Made by a program: the position numbers and the translations under genes. Under the pieces are notes generated by a model that was given only the letters and a program-made list of their open reading frames with translations, made no database searches and was not told the origin of the DNA. A DNA stretch of 64,000 nucleotides, from positions 45,425-109,424 of the forward strand of contig CAMFKP010000005.1 in assembly GCA_945957385.1 (NCBI GenBank), given 5' to 3'. The DNA is from an uncultured Aeromonadaceae bacterium. GTDB lineage: Bacteria; Pseudomonadota; Gammaproteobacteria; Enterobacterales; Aeromonadaceae. Positions 47,161-56,611 of this stretch are shown piece by piece (positions within the stretch are counted from its first letter, which is position 1; every line of letters starts with the position of its first letter).

Positions 47161-48432
47161 ATGCAAGATCAGGTATCCGAGAATCTCAGCGAAAAACTCT
47201 TTAGTAAGGTGCGCAAGATACAAGAGACATCCACCATCTCCAACTCGGTTGAGCGGATGGATGATCCTTGCGGGGAACAGGTGTTGATTGAGGGGGTCTG
47301 TTCGTCAGCATGGTATCGAGTACTGCGTCGCACCTTCTGGATTTGGCAAGGTGCGGATCCGATCGAGCTGGAGGATGTACTGTCGCATATCGCCACGGGA
47401 GAGGGTGAGCGCAGTTATCCAGACAAGCTGGATACCCTCAAGGGATATGCTCCTGGCAACTGGATCTATGAATTCAGTCAACTGGCGGGCGATTATCTGA
47501 AAAGAGGACGCGATCTGGAAGACGAAGGTATGTTAGACGCGGCGCGCACCGCCTACCTGCGTGCCGCGCGTTACTATTCGCTGGCCAGTTACCCGCATCT
47601 GAAGGGTGATGAGCTGGCAGAGCAGGCTCAGGTGCAGGGCAATTTGGCCTACCGCGATGCCGGCAGATTGATGTCTGTTCCTCTGCGTGAGCTCAAGATC
47701 CCGTTTCGTGGCAAAGAAATCTGTGGCTACCTGCATTTGCCAACCGAAGAACACACGGTACCCGTGGTGATGGTCAGCGGCAGTATCGATAGCTTGCAAA
47801 TTGATTTTTACCGCCTGTTTGAGCAGTACTTGGCACCCAATGGCATCGGTATGTTGACACTGGATATGCCAGGTATCGGCTACTCCAGCCAGTTTCCATT
47901 GGTTCAGGATACCAGTCGTCTGCATCAAACGGCGCTGCACTACCTGAGAGATGAAGTTCCCTGGGTTGATAATCAGCGTATCGGCATGATCGGGGTGCGG
48001 CTGGGCGGAAATGTTGCCGCGCGCCTGGCTTACCTTGAACCTATGCACCTCAAAGCCATTGCCTGCATTGGTCCAGGTCTGAATCAGTTTTTTGTCGAGC
48101 CGCAGCTTTTTAACCAGGCTCCGCCAATGTTGCGTGCATCGCTGGCCAATCGGTTGGGGGCGGATGCGCGTGACTGGGCGTTGTTGCAGCCCCAGTGCCA
48201 GATTTTCTCGTTAAAGCGCCAGGGGTTGGTTGGCGTAACCCGTACTCGGGTTCCGATTTTGAGTGTCGGACACCGACGCGACTTTATTTGTCCGGAGTCG
48301 GATATTCGGACCCTGGCGTCATCCAGTCACTATGGCAAGGCGTTGGTGCTCGATAAATTACCTGTGATGCAGGTATTTGATCGTGCATTAAGTGAAACTT
48401 GTGACTGGCTGAAACTTCATTTCAATATTTAG
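47161..48432 (+). CDS. frsA: Esterase FrsA
   Basis: Alpha/beta-hydrolase of 423 aa, the ortholog of E. coli FrsA/YafA by sequence feel and position between gpt and crl. FrsA was named for binding the glucose PTS protein EIIA(Glc) and influencing fermentation versus respiration; esterase activity is also reported. Visible features: N-terminal helical cap (about 170 residues, DYLKRGRDLEDEGMLDAART), VVMVSGSIDSLQIDFYRLFE, TLDMPGIGYSS and the nucleophile-elbow-like MIGVRLGGNVAARLA. The nucleophile position reads GVRLGG rather than GxSxG, so classical esterase chemistry is uncertain. Confidence 0.9.
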   Translation: MQDQVSENLSEKLFSKVRKIQETSTISNSVERMDDPCGEQVLIEGVCSSAWYRVLRRTFWIWQGADPIELEDVLSHIATGEGERSYPDKLDTLKGYAPGNWIYEFSQLAGDYLKRGRDLEDEGMLDAARTAYLRAARYYSLASYPHLKGDELAEQAQVQGNLAYRDAGRLMSVPLRELKIPFRGKEICGYLHLPTEEHTVPVVMVSGSIDSLQIDFYRLFEQYLAPNGIGMLTLDMPGIGYSSQFPLVQDTSRLHQTALHYLRDEVPWVDNQRIGMIGVRLGGNVAARLAYLEPMHLKAIACIGPGLNQFFVEPQLFNQAPPMLRASLANRLGADARDWALLQPQCQIFSLKRQGLVGVTRTRVPILSVGHRRDFICPESDIRTLASSSHYGKALVLDKLPVMQVFDRALSETCDWLKLHFNI

Positions 48433-48490
48433 TGATTAAAGTAAGGGTTCGTTTGGCGTCAATTGTCTGCAGATTGTCACGGAGGAACCT

Positions 48491-48859
48491 ATGACCCAAT
48501 TACTGCCTCATCGTCAGATCATCAAGGAATTCATGACGCTAGGACCCTATTTACGCCAGGAACAGTGTGAACCAGGGCGCTATTTTTTCGATTGCCTTGC
48601 CAGTTGCCTCAATCTGAATGCGGCGCCAGAGCGACGCGAGTTTTGGGGGTGGTGGTTGGTACTGGAAGCGTGCGAAGGTGGCTTTAGTTGTCAAACCGAG
48701 GTGGGTTTGTTCAATAAAGAGGGCATCTGGGTTAATCGCCAACCTGCTGACACCGAACAACCCGCGGTGTTACAGAGCCGGCAGCGTTTTTTGCAGGAGT
48801 TGCAAAATCGCTTGGCTCGCTGGGAGGTCGCGCTGATCGGAGAGGTAGCGTCCAGCTAA
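48491..48859 (+). CDS. crl: Sigma factor-binding protein Crl
   Basis: 122-residue activator that binds RpoS and promotes its assembly with RNA polymerase. Conserved segments include LGPYLRQEQCE, FFDCLASCLN, PERREFWGWWLVLEA (the signature WGWW core) and VGLFNKEG. Slightly shorter than E. coli Crl (133). GGAGGAACCT lies before the ATG. Position between frsA and proB as in enterics confirms it. Confidence 0.94.
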   Translation: MTQLLPHRQIIKEFMTLGPYLRQEQCEPGRYFFDCLASCLNLNAAPERREFWGWWLVLEACEGGFSCQTEVGLFNKEGIWVNRQPADTEQPAVLQSRQRFLQELQNRLARWEVALIGEVASS

Positions 48860-48981
48860 TGCCGTTTGGCGGTAGGGCGCTATTGCTCACCTGTTGTGAT
48901 GGTGCTGAACGACAAATCCCGTTGCAGCTGGCTTGTCCCATCGGTATAAAGAAGGCCTTCTCTTTATAGAGCCGTCTTCTT

Positions 48982-50085
48982 ATGGAAAAGAAAACCCTTG
49001 TTGTGAAGCTGGGTACCAGCATTCTTACCGGTGGTACCCGGCGTATCGACCGGGCTCATATGGTCGAGCTGGTACGCCAACTGGCACAGTTGCATCGTGA
49101 AGGACACCATGTGGTCGTGGTGACTTCGGGGGCGATTGCGGCTGGTCGGGAGCTATTGGGACATCCCGCGCTTGCGCCGACCATGCCGAATAAGCAGATG
49201 CTGGCGGCCGTCGGGCAGAGTCATTTGATTCAAATCTGGCAGCGTTTGTTCGACATCTATCAATTGCATGTTGGCCAGATGCTGTTGACACGTGCCGATC
49301 TGGAAGATCGCGAGCGCTATCTGAATGCGCGTGACACGCTCAATGCATTGCTCTCGCACCGTATTATTCCCGTCATCAATGAAAATGATGCCGTGGCAAC
49401 GACCGAAATCAAGGTCGGAGACAATGACAATCTCTCTGCGCGGGCGGCCATTCTGGCCGATGCCGATCTGTTGATTCTGTTGACTGATCAACAAGGACTC
49501 TTCACCGCGGATCCGCGTTCCAATCCTGATGCCAAGCTGATTGAAGAAGTCTCGGAAATTACTGACGAGCTGCGCGCCTTGGCGGGGGACAGTGTCAGCG
49601 GTTTAGGTACTGGCGGTATGGCGACCAAGTTGCAGGCCGCTGACGTGGCCACGCGTTCTGGTATTGAAGTTGTTATTGCCAGTGGTAAGACACCGGAGCT
49701 GATTGGCCGTCTGGCCCATGGCGAACGCATTGGTACCCGGTTTATCGCCCAAGCCAATCCACTCGAAAGTCGTAAAAGCTGGATTCTGGCCGGCCCCCCA
49801 CCGCACGGTGAGCTGATCGTGGATGACGGTGCCGCGCGAGCCGTTCAGTCCACAGGATCCAGCCTGTTACCCAAAGGGATTACCCGGGTATGTGGCGAGT
49901 TTGAGCGTGGCGATGTGGTACGGATTGTATCGTTGTTGGGCAAGGAGCTGGCACGGGGTATTTGCCGTTATAGTGCTACCGATCTGCAGCGCATTGCGGG
50001 CAAACATTCGGATGAAATTGAATCGTGTCTGGGCTATGGATATGGTCCGGTGGCCATCCACAGGGATGACCTGGTGTTACTGTAA
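48982..50085 (+). CDS. proB: Glutamate 5-kinase
   Basis: First enzyme of proline synthesis (367 aa). The N-terminal amino-acid kinase domain has [12 protein letters not shown] and [13 protein letters not shown], with the substrate loop [17 protein letters not shown]. The C-terminal PUA domain starts about residue 275 ([13 protein letters not shown]). Length equals E. coli ProB. proA starts 12 bp downstream, so they are co-transcribed. Confidence 0.96.
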   Translation: MEKKTLVVKLGTSILTGGTRRIDRAHMVELVRQLAQLHREGHHVVVVTSGAIAAGRELLGHPALAPTMPNKQMLAAVGQSHLIQIWQRLFDIYQLHVGQMLLTRADLEDRERYLNARDTLNALLSHRIIPVINENDAVATTEIKVGDNDNLSARAAILADADLLILLTDQQGLFTADPRSNPDAKLIEEVSEITDELRALAGDSVSGLGTGGMATKLQAADVATRSGIEVVIASGKTPELIGRLAHGERIGTRFIAQANPLESRKSWILAGPPPHGELIVDDGAARAVQSTGSSLLPKGITRVCGEFERGDVVRIVSLLGKELARGICRYSATDLQRIAGKHSDEIESCLGYGYGPVAIHRDDLVLL

Positions 50086-50096
50086 GGAGAATATCG

Positions 50097-51356
50097 ATGA
50101 CATTGGTTGCCATGGGGAAAGCGGCTCGTGATGCCGCCTATGAGTTGGCAGTGACCGCGACGCGCCAGAAGAATCAGGCATTGTTGGTAATGGCCGATGA
50201 GCTGGAGATCAATGCGCAAGAAATTCTGGCGGCAAATGCACTGGATATCGAGGCAGCCCGTAATGCGGGTTTGTCCGAAGCCATGCTGGATCGTCTGCTA
50301 CTGACGGATGCCCGTCTGGCAGATATTGCTGCGGATGTCCGCAAGGTGGTCACGCTCGATGATCCCGTTGGCAGCGAAATGGATACACGAGTGCTGGAAA
50401 ATGGTATGCGACTCTCCCGGCGCCGCGTTCCAATCGGTGTGATTGGTGTCATCTATGAAGCTCGCCCGAATGTGACCATCGATATTGCTGCGCTGTGCTT
50501 GAAAACTGGGAATGCCAGCATATTGCGTGGTGGGCGTGAAACCTTCCATTCCAATATGGCCTTGATCAAGGTGATTCAGCGCGCGTTGGCCAAGTCCGGC
50601 CTGCCTGCGGCTTCAGTGCAATATATTGAGCGGCCTGACCGCGAACTGGTGAGTGAGCTACTGCGTCTGGATGATTATGTCGACATGATTATTCCGCGTG
50701 GTGGTGCCAACCTGCATAAATTGTGCAAAGAGCAGAGCACAATTCCGGTCATCATCGGCGGATTTGGGGTCAGCCATCTGTTTGTCGATGCCAGCGCCGA
50801 TCAGTTGCGAGCTATCGATGTCATCGATAATGCTAAGGTGCAGCGTCCATCCGCTTGTAATGCCTTGGACACCTTGCTGGTGCATGAGGCGATTGCCGAT
50901 GACTTTCTGCCGGCACTTGTTGCGCGAATGAACAATCGTCAGGTTTCGTTAGTGGCCGATGAACGCGCCTTTAGCCTGTTGCAGGCCGCTGGTGCGGCGG
51001 AATTACGTCTGGCTGGTGCCGAAGATTTTGATACCGAGTGGCTCTCATTGACACTTGGCGTCAAGCTGGTGGCGGATGTGGAGGCTGCGCTGGCTCATCT
51101 GCGTCAACACAATGCTTGCCATTCCGACGCTATCCTGACCAATGATCTGCTAAGCGCCGAACGGTTCATCAATGGGGCTGGTTCTGCCGCCGTGTATGTG
51201 AATGCATCAACCCGCTTTACCGATGGCGGCCAGTTTGGACTCGGTGCCGAGGTGGCCGTTTCGACCCAGAAGTTGCACGCCCGCGGACCTATGGGTTTGG
51301 TGGAGTTAACGAGCTACAAATGGGTGGGGCAGGCCGATTATCTGATCCGGCGTTAA
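50097..51356 (+). CDS. proA: Gamma-glutamyl phosphate reductase
   Basis: Second enzyme of proline synthesis (419 aa), reducing glutamyl phosphate to the semialdehyde with NADPH. Aldehyde dehydrogenase fold. Signatures: [30 protein letters not shown], and the catalytic cysteine in [15 protein letters not shown] (about residue 253). The end [14 protein letters not shown] is typical of ProA. It follows proB closely and precedes a strong terminator. Confidence 0.97.
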   Translation: MTLVAMGKAARDAAYELAVTATRQKNQALLVMADELEINAQEILAANALDIEAARNAGLSEAMLDRLLLTDARLADIAADVRKVVTLDDPVGSEMDTRVLENGMRLSRRRVPIGVIGVIYEARPNVTIDIAALCLKTGNASILRGGRETFHSNMALIKVIQRALAKSGLPAASVQYIERPDRELVSELLRLDDYVDMIIPRGGANLHKLCKEQSTIPVIIGGFGVSHLFVDASADQLRAIDVIDNAKVQRPSACNALDTLLVHEAIADDFLPALVARMNNRQVSLVADERAFSLLQAAGAAELRLAGAEDFDTEWLSLTLGVKLVADVEAALAHLRQHNACHSDAILTNDLLSAERFINGAGSAAVYVNASTRFTDGGQFGLGAEVAVSTQKLHARGPMGLVELTSYKWVGQADYLIRR

Positions 51357-51392
51357 ACCGCGGCCAGCGAGAGACCATTGAGGCTAGTAGAC

Positions 51393-51427
51393 AAGGCGGC
51401 CCATCAGTTATGATGGGCCGCCTTTGT
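51393..51427 (+). terminator. proBA terminator
   Basis: AAGGCGGCCCATCA (51393-51406), loop GTTA, TGATGGGCCGCCTT (51411-51424), then TG and a short T tract. Confidence 0.85.
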
Positions 51428-51449
51428 CTTGACAGGAAGCCATTTACAG

Positions 51450-51881
51450 ATGAGCAAGTCCCGCCTGACGGAACTACTGCCGCTGAACCTGCCATTGCCT
51501 CCTGAGCTGGAGATGTGGCGTAAGGCCTTGTTACGTACTTTGCCTTCTCCGGTGACCGGTGAATTGACATTGTTTGCCGGAGAGCCCCTAAAGGTCATTG
51601 TTGCTTTTGACCAAGAGGGGGCCGAAGTGCTGTTACCGATGCAAGAGTCGGCGATGAGCAGTGTTTCCCGCCATAAACCTGTACCGCAAGGAAAGATCTT
51701 ACTCGCCACCGGAACTGTCGAGCAATTGCAACGACTCGTTGGTGAGACGATTGCGTTGCGCATCAAGTCGTTTCGGGAGTGTGCCTGTTGTGGCCGCCGT
51801 GTTCCGCAAGAGCTGCTAGGGAGTCTAAATGGCGCTCCAGCTTGCCGAAATTGCCTGCAAGGGCGTCGTTTCCTGTTCTAA
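51450..51881 (+). CDS. Zinc-ribbon protein, unknown function
   Basis: 143-residue protein with an uncharacterised N-terminal domain of about 100 residues (LLPLNLPLPPELEMWRKALL; LLPMQESAMSSVSRHKPVP). The C-terminal zinc ribbon is made of two CxxC knuckles, ECACCGRRVP and ACRNCLQG. The start MSKSRLTELL at 51450 follows AGGAAG at a distance of 11 bases. Family not recognised. About 60 bp before arfB, possibly one transcript with it. Confidence 0.72.
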   Translation: MSKSRLTELLPLNLPLPPELEMWRKALLRTLPSPVTGELTLFAGEPLKVIVAFDQEGAEVLLPMQESAMSSVSRHKPVPQGKILLATGTVEQLQRLVGETIALRIKSFRECACCGRRVPQELLGSLNGAPACRNCLQGRRFLF

Positions 51882-51941
51882 GCGCGGCATGATTTTGGTC
51901 GCTGGGCGTTTATTTACTGAGCCTCGCCTTCAGGAGTAGAG

Positions 51942-52373
51942 ATGATTGACGAGCACTGTTTGCATATTTCATCCCGACTGGCGATCCCATTATCTGAAAT
52001 CGAGATGAGTGCCGTGCGCGCGCAGGGCGCGGGAGGGCAAAACGTCAACAAGGTCTCTTCGGCGATTCATTTGCGCTTTTGCATTTCGTCATCTTCGTTG
52101 CCCGAAAGCTGTAAACAGCGATTGCTAACCTTATCCGACCAACGCTTGACGCGGGACGGTGTGCTGGTCATCAAGGCACAACAATTCAGGACCCAGGAGT
52201 TAAACCGGCAGGATGCACTGAACCGATTGCAGGCGCTAATTTTGCAGGCGACTTCCATTCCCATCCAACGGTTGGCGACACGGCCAACTCTGGCATCAAA
52301 ACGGCGGCGTCTGGAGACCAAACAGCGGCGGGCCGGGATCAAGATGGCGCGCAAGGCTCCTCATCATGAATGA
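51942..52373 (+). CDS. arfB: Alternative ribosome-rescue factor B
   Basis: 143-residue peptidyl-tRNA hydrolase that frees ribosomes stalled on non-stop mRNA. The release-factor-type GGQ motif is at residues 31-33 (AQGAGGQNVNKVSSAIHLR). The long basic C-terminal tail (KRRRLETKQRRAGIKMARK) enters the mRNA channel in homologues. Length is close to E. coli YaeJ/ArfB (140). Its end overlaps the next GNAT gene by eight bases. Confidence 0.95.
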   Translation: MIDEHCLHISSRLAIPLSEIEMSAVRAQGAGGQNVNKVSSAIHLRFCISSSSLPESCKQRLLTLSDQRLTRDGVLVIKAQQFRTQELNRQDALNRLQALILQATSIPIQRLATRPTLASKRRRLETKQRRAGIKMARKAPHHE

Positions 52374-52935
52374 CGAACCACTGCGTTATCCGGTTGACGA
52401 TCACGTGACATTGGTACCGCTGCAGCGAGAATTGGCCCCGGCGCTGTTCAACTTGACTGAACGTTACCGTGACGATTTAGTTCGCTGGTTGTCCTGGCCA
52501 GGCAAAGTGCACCAACTAGCCGATACGGAACGCTACATTGCTCGTATGGTTTTTCTTCTGGCTCAACGTCAGGCCATGCAGTTTGTTGTTGAAGTGGATG
52601 GGGTCGTAGCGGGTGTGTGCGGCTTCAACAAGTGGTCACAGCCGTTGGCGCGCGGTGAGCTTGGTTATTGGTTGGCCCCACCATGGCGAGGCAGTGGCAT
52701 TATTACGCGCTGTTGTCGCTGGCTGTGTACACAGGGTTTTGATGTCTTGGGTCTGCAAGAGCTACAGATTGCCGTCGCATCCGGGAACCATGCTAGCCAA
52801 TGTGTATGTCAGCGGTTAGGGATGCAGCAGTATAAGGTGATTGAACAAGCCGAAGAGTTGGCGGTCGGTATGGTAGATCATGTTATTTACCGACTATCCC
52901 GTTCTCAGTGGGAGAGCTTATGTCGTCCATTCTGA
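52366..52935 (+). CDS. GNAT acetyltransferase, RimJ/RimL-like
   Basis: 189-residue GNAT-fold protein. The N-terminus LVPLQRELAPALFNLTERYR and the acetyl-CoA loop ELGYWLAPPWRGSGIITRCC match the RimJ/RimL type, which acetylates ribosomal proteins or small amines. A later motif is LQIAVASGNHASQCVCQRLG. Overlaps arfB (8 bases) and the next GNAT gene (16 bases), so the three are translationally coupled. Substrate unknown. Confidence 0.85.
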   Translation: MNDEPLRYPVDDHVTLVPLQRELAPALFNLTERYRDDLVRWLSWPGKVHQLADTERYIARMVFLLAQRQAMQFVVEVDGVVAGVCGFNKWSQPLARGELGYWLAPPWRGSGIITRCCRWLCTQGFDVLGLQELQIAVASGNHASQCVCQRLGMQQYKVIEQAEELAVGMVDHVIYRLSRSQWESLCRPF

Positions 52936-53357
52936 TTAGACCGGCTGTACTGGACGATGCTCCAGTGCTTTGTCATTTGATGACGCAATTAGGTTATCCC
53001 GTAGCGGAACAGCTGCTATTGACTCGGCTCAAAGTGTTGTTGGAGCACCCCGATGCGGCACATTGGGTGGCCGAGGAGACGCACCGGGGGGTGGTTGGTA
53101 TCATCAGCATGCACTTTATTCCCCAACTACCGTTATCCGGTGATTTTGCCCGTATCAGTTACCTGTGTGTTGATGCTGATGCCAGAGGGCGCGGCGTTGG
53201 CCAGCGCTTGCTGGCTCGAGCCGAGCTTCTGGCATTAGAGCGCGGTTGCGATCGCATCGAGTTACATTGCCACTCGCGACGCACGGGGGCGCATGCATTC
53301 TATCAGCATTGTGGTTTTGAAGATGCTCCGCGCTATTTCTGTAAACGGCTGCAATAG
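52920..53357 (+). CDS. GNAT acetyltransferase
   Basis: 145-residue GNAT protein. The acetyl-CoA binding loop reads YLCVDADARGRGVGQRLLAR, followed by IELHCHSRRTGAHAFYQHCG. The start ATG at 52920 overlaps the previous gene; GGGAGAGC lies just upstream. The GTG four codons earlier is an alternative. Substrate unknown. Confidence 0.85.
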   Translation: MSSILIRPAVLDDAPVLCHLMTQLGYPVAEQLLLTRLKVLLEHPDAAHWVAEETHRGVVGIISMHFIPQLPLSGDFARISYLCVDADARGRGVGQRLLARAELLALERGCDRIELHCHSRRTGAHAFYQHCGFEDAPRYFCKRLQ

Positions 53358-53439
53358 TTTGGTCAATGGTATCGGGTGTGCCGGAACTGCACAGATGAGT
53401 GGCATTTCATAGCGTATGGTTAAATCAGTGAGGGCTCTA

Positions 53440-54042
53440 ATGAGGCGTTTTCCCGGTGTAATGCTCTGGGGATTGTGGTTTGTTCTGCTACCAGTGCGCG
53501 GGGAAGACCATGCCGTTACATCGGCGTCTCCTGTCATTCTCGGCTGGGTTGAATCGGTCGTGTTGCAGCCCTCCGGATTACAACTTGAGGCCAAACTTGA
53601 TACCGGGGCAGATACTTCTTCTCTGGATGCAGATCGTCTGTCGCTGTTTGAACGCGAAGGTCAAGAGTGGGTTTCATTTGGCGTAGATGGCAGCATGCAC
53701 GGTCATGCGGTGCAGCAAACTATTGAATTGCCTGTCTCTCGCTGGGTGCGGATCCGTAGTGCCGCTGGCGTGGACAGAAGGCCTGTGGTGCGTATGCCTA
53801 TTTGCCTTGCAGAACAGGCCATCAATGCTGAATTTACATTGCGTGATCGGCGTGAAATGACCTATCCGGCGCTGATTGGACGGAAGGCTTTGGCGTTACT
53901 GGGAGTCGTTGACTCGTCGCGGACGCATTTATTCTCACCGTGTAAGGAGGGCGCCTCTATTGAACCAACGGCGGCGCCAAGTTCAGGCGGTAAATCCACT
54001 CTAGACCGTCCTCGGGATCCTGATGTTCAGCAAACTGAATGA
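53440..54042 (+). CDS. Putative ATP-dependent Zn-protease-family protein (retropepsin-like)
   Basis: 200-residue exported protein of the Zn_protease (PF05618-type) family. An N-terminal hydrophobic segment precedes ILGWVESVVLQPSG and the aspartic-protease-like LDTGADTSSLDADRL. Further family blocks are VSFGVDGSMHGH and EFTLRDRREMTYPALIGRKAL. The start MRRFPGVMLW has GAGGG six bases upstream; the ATG eight codons earlier lacks one. The catalytic role is uncertain despite the family name. Its last 86 bases overlap the convergent GNAT gene, and the C-terminal tail there looks unstructured. Confidence 0.8.
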   Translation: MRRFPGVMLWGLWFVLLPVRGEDHAVTSASPVILGWVESVVLQPSGLQLEAKLDTGADTSSLDADRLSLFEREGQEWVSFGVDGSMHGHAVQQTIELPVSRWVRIRSAAGVDRRPVVRMPICLAEQAINAEFTLRDRREMTYPALIGRKALALLGVVDSSRTHLFSPCKEGASIEPTAAPSSGGKSTLDRPRDPDVQQTE

Positions 54043-54547
54043 ATCCGCGGCGCAAGGCTAATGCGGTGGAAGGAATATTCTCGGGACTGATCGATAGCAC
54101 GGCCGTTGCCACCTGATGGTAACGCGCCAGATGCAACATCGCATCCAGAGCTTCTCCTGCGTAGCCTTGTCGGCGCCACTGTGGATATATTTCGTATCCA
54201 AGCTCAATGCCGTTAGATATCCCCAGCGTTTGTAGATAACGGGCACCCGGTGCGGTATGAAAGCCGATATGACCAATCATGGCGCCGGTCTCACGTAGGC
54301 AAATTGCCCTAAGACCCCATAGTCGATAGTCAGGATCCAGACTCAAATCTTTGTGACGCAAGGCAATCAGTTTCCATTGCGCTAGCCAGGCGTCAGGTAA
54401 TTGGGTTCCCAGCCATTGTTGTGCCGCAGCATATTCAGCGGTCAGGCACCAATGTAAGAACGGCAACTCTAATAGCCGTAATGTCAGTCGGGGTGTGTCT
54501 AGATGTCTATTCACAAGCAAACTGTTATCCCAAAGTTGGTCAATCAT
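53957..54547 (-). CDS. GNAT acetyltransferase (RimJ/RimL-like)
   Basis: 196-residue acetyltransferase with LDTPRLTLRLLELPFLHWCL at the N-terminus and the CoA loop ELGYEIYPQWRRQGYAGEAL. Further motif SISPENIPSTALALRRGFIQ. Convergent with the preceding gene and overlapping it by 86 bases at the 3' ends. Substrate unknown. Confidence 0.85.
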   Translation of the reverse strand: MIDQLWDNSLLVNRHLDTPRLTLRLLELPFLHWCLTAEYAAAQQWLGTQLPDAWLAQWKLIALRHKDLSLDPDYRLWGLRAICLRETGAMIGHIGFHTAPGARYLQTLGISNGIELGYEIYPQWRRQGYAGEALDAMLHLARYHQVATAVLSISPENIPSTALALRRGFIQFAEHQDPEDGLEWIYRLNLAPPLVQ

Positions 54548-54660
54548 TAATCGTGCGTGCCCGGTTCTGGCGGATTGGTGCCGATGTCATACAGTGGCTT
54601 GATTATACTGATTAATGAGGTGTCACTTATCGACCGCAGCGATGTCGGCAGGAGGGGATA

Positions 54661-55518
54661 ATGGCATTAGTTGAACGTTTGGGCCATATACTGGCCCGTT
54701 ATCTTTCCCGCCCTCATCCACGCGATGTCACTCGGCCAAGCTTGAGTCCGGATGTTTTGGCCGCAACCTTACGCAAAGGGGATGTGTTGCTGGTTGAGGG
54801 AACCAGCCGCTTTGGTGCTGCGATCAAATATCTGAGCCAGTCAACCTGGTCCCATGCCTGCTTGTATATTGGTGATACGTTGGGTCTCTCACCGGATGGT
54901 GCTGAGCCGGCAGTGTTGATTGAAGCGGATATCATTGAAGGGGTCAGAGCGGTTCCATTAAGCCTTTACGCTCGGGAACACACTCGGATTTGTCGGCCGG
55001 TAGGGGTATCGGAGGCTGAAATTGCCACGCTGATCCGCTATTTGCTATCCCGGCTCGGAGATCGATACGATTTGAAAAATATTGTCGACCTTGCGCGTTA
55101 CCTGGTTCAGACCCCGCCGGTTCCCGCGCGTTGGCGTCGCCACTTACTACAACTCGGTAGTGGTGATCCGACCCGAGCCATCTGTTCTTCCCTGATCGCT
55201 CAGGCCTTTGCTCATATCCATTATCCCATATTGCCGGAGCGCATTGTTGAACACTCCAGTGATGAGGGGCTGCGGCGCTATCGGCATGAGTTTTTTCGGC
55301 ACCGCCATCACTCCTTGTATACTCCGCGAGATTTTGATCTGTCGCCTTATTTCCAGATCGTCAAACCGGCTTTGGAACGTGGTTTCAATCCCCATACTCT
55401 GCTTTGGCAGGAGGACTGGCCAAGTTTGACGCTTCAGCAACCAGAGTCTGCAGAGTGGGTGGGGGCGGAGCACTCAACCATTGTGGCTGGCAGTACTTCA
55501 CCTCCGCAATCGGAATAA
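54661..55518 (+). CDS. YiiX/YebB-like NlpC/P60-type cysteine hydrolase
   Basis: 285-residue protein of the permuted papain-like YiiX family. The region GDVLLVEGTSRFGAAIKYLS then WSHACLYIGD contains the predicted catalytic histidine. The cysteine is likely in RAICSSLIAQAF (about residue 179). No signal peptide seen. Family members act on cell-envelope peptides or lipids, but function here is unknown. AGGAGGGGATA directly precedes the ATG. Confidence 0.82.
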   Translation: MALVERLGHILARYLSRPHPRDVTRPSLSPDVLAATLRKGDVLLVEGTSRFGAAIKYLSQSTWSHACLYIGDTLGLSPDGAEPAVLIEADIIEGVRAVPLSLYAREHTRICRPVGVSEAEIATLIRYLLSRLGDRYDLKNIVDLARYLVQTPPVPARWRRHLLQLGSGDPTRAICSSLIAQAFAHIHYPILPERIVEHSSDEGLRRYRHEFFRHRHHSLYTPRDFDLSPYFQIVKPALERGFNPHTLLWQEDWPSLTLQQPESAEWVGAEHSTIVAGSTSPPQSE

Positions 55519-55742
55519 ACGGCAAGCGGGGCGATCAGCTGCGGGACGAGACTCGGCAGGGGCTTGACTTGCTTACCGTTGCCAGCACCCCGCTTAACTC
55601 ACTCAATGCCATCAGGCATTTACCTCTGCTATACGCCTATCGATACCAAACAAGCTGCCGCTGTCAGCGTTAGATGACACGCAAGCAACGGCTGGCGCAA
55701 ATCAAGAGACAGTGACACGAATCCCGTGCGACAAGGGATGCA

Positions 55743-56033
55743 TCATGCTTGACGCCATCCATCAAGCTCGGGTTGGGTCATGGTCGGTACAAACTCGACT
55801 ATTTCATAACGAACAACACCGGCTTGATAGAAAGGATCTTCTTGTAGAACCTGTTGCAGTTGGGACTTGCTGGGTAGTGAGGCAATAATCACGCCTCCTG
55901 TTCTGGGCTCCCGACGTCCGGACATCAAAAAATGCCCGGAAGCATAGTGACTCAGTAGGAAGCTGCGATGTGCGGGTATCAGGGTATCAATTTCATCCAG
56001 CGGGCGAATATACTCGAGCAAGACAATAAACAT
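55743..56033 (-). CDS. YciI-family protein
   Basis: 96-residue protein of the YciI family (ferredoxin-like dimer). MFIVLLEYIRPLDEID at the start, then a His-rich loop IPAHRSFLLSHYASGHFLMSG with candidate active-site His and Asp residues. Relatives are thought to be small enzymes or adaptors; the role is unknown. Its start is one or two bases from a plus-strand frame. Confidence 0.85.
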   Translation of the reverse strand: MFIVLLEYIRPLDEIDTLIPAHRSFLLSHYASGHFLMSGRREPRTGGVIIASLPSKSQLQQVLQEDPFYQAGVVRYEIVEFVPTMTQPELDGWRQA

Positions 56034-56124
56034 GGATGTAACTCCTGGCTTGGGGTGTCACTTGATTGGACGCCGAACAGATAACGAGATCAAGTCAGGT
56101 GTGGGTGAAAAAGGAGATGACGAA

Positions 56125-56604
56125 ATGTTGCATGTTGAACAGATGATCCTGGATGGGTCAGAGCATGGAGAATGGGTCGCCTTGCTGGATGCGTATGCGC
56201 GTGATCCGATGGGGGGCGGCGATGGATTACAGGAGTCAGTTCGTCAACGCTTGGCGTCAGCGATAGCTGATGTTCCGGGAGCGGTGGTCTTGGTCGCACG
56301 TTGGGATGGCAAAGGGGTGGGTATTGCCACGGCATTTATGGGGTTCTCAACATTTGCGGCTAGGCCATTGCTGAATGTGCACGATATTGCGGTATTAGAT
56401 GGATGGCGAGGCAGAGGTGTTGGCTCGGCCTTGTTACGGCGACTTGAAGAGATTGCGCGCCAGCGGAATTGTTGCAAGATGACACTGGAAGTGCTGGCCA
56501 ATAATCACGTGGCTCAAACAGCTTATCGCAAGTCGGGGTTTGCACCTTATGAGCTGGATCCTACGGCCGGTGGCGCGCTTTTTTGGCAAAAAATGTTGTC
56601 GTGA
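56125..56604 (+). CDS. GNAT acetyltransferase
   Basis: 159-residue GNAT-fold protein. The CoA-binding segment is HDIAVLDGWRGRGVGSALLR, then MTLEVLANNHVAQTAYRKSG. The start MLHVEQMILDG has AAGGAG nine bases before it, preferred over a start 31 codons upstream that would overlap the divergent YciI promoter region. Substrate unknown. Confidence 0.85.
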   Translation: MLHVEQMILDGSEHGEWVALLDAYARDPMGGGDGLQESVRQRLASAIADVPGAVVLVARWDGKGVGIATAFMGFSTFAARPLLNVHDIAVLDGWRGRGVGSALLRRLEEIARQRNCCKMTLEVLANNHVAQTAYRKSGFAPYELDPTAGGALFWQKMLS

Positions 56605-56611
56605 GATTAAT

